From Sediminibacterium roseum (GTDB lineage Bacteria; Bacteroidota; Bacteroidia; Chitinophagales; Chitinophagaceae), in NCBI RefSeq assembly GCF_009939005.1, contig NZ_JAACJS010000015.1, positions 498,325-562,324 of the forward strand: a DNA stretch of 64,000 bases. The letters are read 5' to 3'. A model generated the notes under the pieces. The model had not been told where the DNA came from. It did no database searches and worked only from the letters and a program-made list of their open reading frames with translations. The position numbers were made by a program, and so were the translations under genes. Shown here piece by piece: positions 62,720 to 64,000 of the stretch (position 1 is the first letter of the stretch; every line of letters starts with the position of its first letter).

Positions 62720-64000
62720 TTATAAGGTAATATTTACACCGAAAGTAAAGCTCGCTGTTGCCGGAACACCCAGGTAATCGATACCCTGTGAACCAGAACC
62801 TCCTGTTCCTCCCGCAGCACTTACTTCAGGATCCATGCCTTTATAATTCGTCAATGTCCATAAGTTGGTTCCCACCGCCGTTACTGAAATTCCTTTGAAG
62901 ATCTTCTTGCTTTTCAGATGATCTGTAAAGTCGTAGCTCAGCGACAAAGAACGCAGTTTCAACCAATTTACATTGGTAAGGAAGTTGTAGGAATTGGCTG
63001 CATAGTTTGCCCAGTATTGCTGGATCAGGTAATTACCCGATAATGTTTGTGTACCGATGGTATACGTTTGTCCCGCGTTATAGGTTGCCGTATAATCAGC
63101 ACCTGTTACGCTGTTTACGCCGGTTACAGTAACAGACTGGCGGTCGTTTGCAGTGGTGCGTTTGGCAAGACCGTTCACTACCATTGCATACTCTGTACCA
63201 TTGAATACCGCTCCACCCTTGCGGATGTCAAGCAGGAATGACAATGTGAGTTTTTTGTAATGGAACGTATTGTTGAAACCACCGATAAAGTCCGGCTCAC
63301 GGTTACCAACAACAGGGTTGTTTGCATTTACTTTATACAAACCGGTTGCAGGGTCTACCTGGTAACGCCCGTCGGCAACTTCAACACCTTTTGAATCCAG
63401 TTCACGCAGGTAAGGCTGGCCTGTCATACCCAGGAAGTAGCCATTCGGGATAGAAGCGGCTTTAACCGTTCCAAACTGCGCATCTGTTGGGTAGAAGTAA
63501 GCGATACCAGGGAGGAAAGATCCGAGCCTTCCTTTGTTGTAAGAGAAGTTGATCGTCGCTTCCCATGAGAAGTTCCTTGATACAACCGGTTTGCCGGTGA
63601 TCGCAACCTCCATTCCTGAGTTGTAAACAGAACCTGAGTTAAGGGCACTGAAGATAAATCCGCCTGACTGGGCCAGACGCGGTTGAGCGATCTGGTTCAT
63701 TGTTTCGCTATGGTAGTAAGTATAATCGAGACCGAGGCGTCCGTTCAGGAACCTGAGTTCGGCACCGATCTCCCATGAATTCTGGATCTCAGGGATCAAT
63801 GTTCCGTTACCCGCATAGTACTGGTTACCGATGCCGGTATAAGAACCGATGCTGATCGGTGGATTCACGTATGTATTCGTTACGTAAGGATCTGTGTCTT
63901 TACCAACCCTTGCAACACTCGCACGGATCTTACCAAACGAAAGCACCCTGTTTCTAGGCAACAATTCTGTGAACACAAATGAACCGCTGAGCGATGGATA
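62720..64000 (-). CDS. SusC/RagA TonB-linked outer-membrane protein, partial (C-terminal part)
   Basis: Only the last ~427 residues are in the window; the gene runs off the right edge. Barrel strands such as FGKIRASVARVG, NSWEIGAELRFLNGRLGLDYTYYHSETMNQI (SusC hallmark, split), RNFSWEATINFSYN, FIGGFNNTFHYKKLTLSFLLDIRKGG and the closing SFTFGVNITL identify it. Paired with SusD downstream by 22 nt; the two form a nutrient importer complex. Confidence 0.92.
   Translation of the reverse strand, partial: YPSLSGSFVFTELLPRNRVLSFGKIRASVARVGKDTDPYVTNTYVNPPISIGSYTGIGNQYYAGNGTLIPEIQNSWEIGAELRFLNGRLGLDYTYYHSETMNQIAQPRLAQSGGFIFSALNSGSVYNSGMEVAITGKPVVSRNFSWEATINFSYNKGRLGSFLPGIAYFYPTDAQFGTVKAASIPNGYFLGMTGQPYLRELDSKGVEVADGRYQVDPATGLYKVNANNPVVGNREPDFIGGFNNTFHYKKLTLSFLLDIRKGGAVFNGTEYAMVVNGLAKRTTANDRQSVTVTGVNSVTGADYTATYNAGQTYTIGTQTLSGNYLIQQYWANYAANSYNFLTNVNWLKLRSLSLSYDFTDHLKSKKIFKGISVTAVGTNLWTLTNYKGMDPEVSAAGGTGGSGSQGIDYLGVPATASFTFGVNITL

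Overview
The window reads as a chromosomal segment of a Bacteroidota bacterium, most likely a Chitinophagaceae relative (inference). Signs in the sequence: a SusC/SusD pair, a C-terminal type IX secretion sorting domain, a GLPGLI protein beside a carboxypeptidase-regulatory/TonB-type barrel, several lipoproteins, a LytS/LytR pair, orphan MacB/FtsX permease and Bacteroidota-type promoter elements. No rRNA, tRNA or CRISPR array was seen. The left ~27 kb looks more AT-rich and is broken up by repeats and long non-coding gaps; the right ~36 kb is denser and looks like ordinary chromosome (impression, not measured).

1-7.9 kb is a defence-like island, all on the minus strand. (a) A four-gene operon, cut by the left edge: a phosphoribosyltransferase-fold protein (PRPP-loop motif), two proteins I do not recognise, and a TrpF-like (phosphoribosylanthranilate isomerase-like) TIM barrel. 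PRTase followed by TrpF-like isomerase copies the TrpD-TrpF logic of tryptophan synthesis, but no other trp gene is visible, so this is the best candidate for an undescribed system. (b) A stand-alone protein with the R / STS / QxE pattern of ADP-ribosyltransferases. (c) A RloA-like ATPase and RloB-like Toprim pair (AbiL type). (d) A winged-helix protein with a palindrome just upstream.

7.9-17.3 kb holds two small exported proteins between similar terminator-bearing repeats, a tiny secreted four-cysteine peptide, two facing 6-bladed propeller paralogues, a CxxC lipoprotein, a TonB-type barrel, a GLPGLI protein and a NarL-type response regulator (probably one minus-strand operon of five genes).

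17.3-27.8 kb is mobile-element debris around a 1749-residue secreted adhesin-like protein: a 425-bp IS21-like relic with inverted arrays of 24-bp iterons, a ~325-bp direct duplication carrying a small membrane protein, two 189-bp REP/MITE-like elements plus a decayed third, and a 45-bp tandem duplication. Small hypothetical proteins lie between.

27.8-64 kb is mostly housekeeping or surface functions: an FtsX-type permease, two tandem PqiA-like proteins, two alpha/beta hydrolases, a Tat-exported M24 peptidase, a VOC protein, a YceI lipoprotein opposite a transmembrane winged-helix regulator, a membrane-bound patatin, a TetR-controlled RND efflux operon with recognisable promoter and operators, a GDPD lipoprotein, two metallophosphoesterases, a TonB-type barrel, an XRE regulator divergent from a CPBP protease, a TlpA-like oxidoreductase, an erythromycin-esterase-like protein, the LytS/LytR pair, and a SusC/SusD operon running off the right edge with a strong terminator after it.
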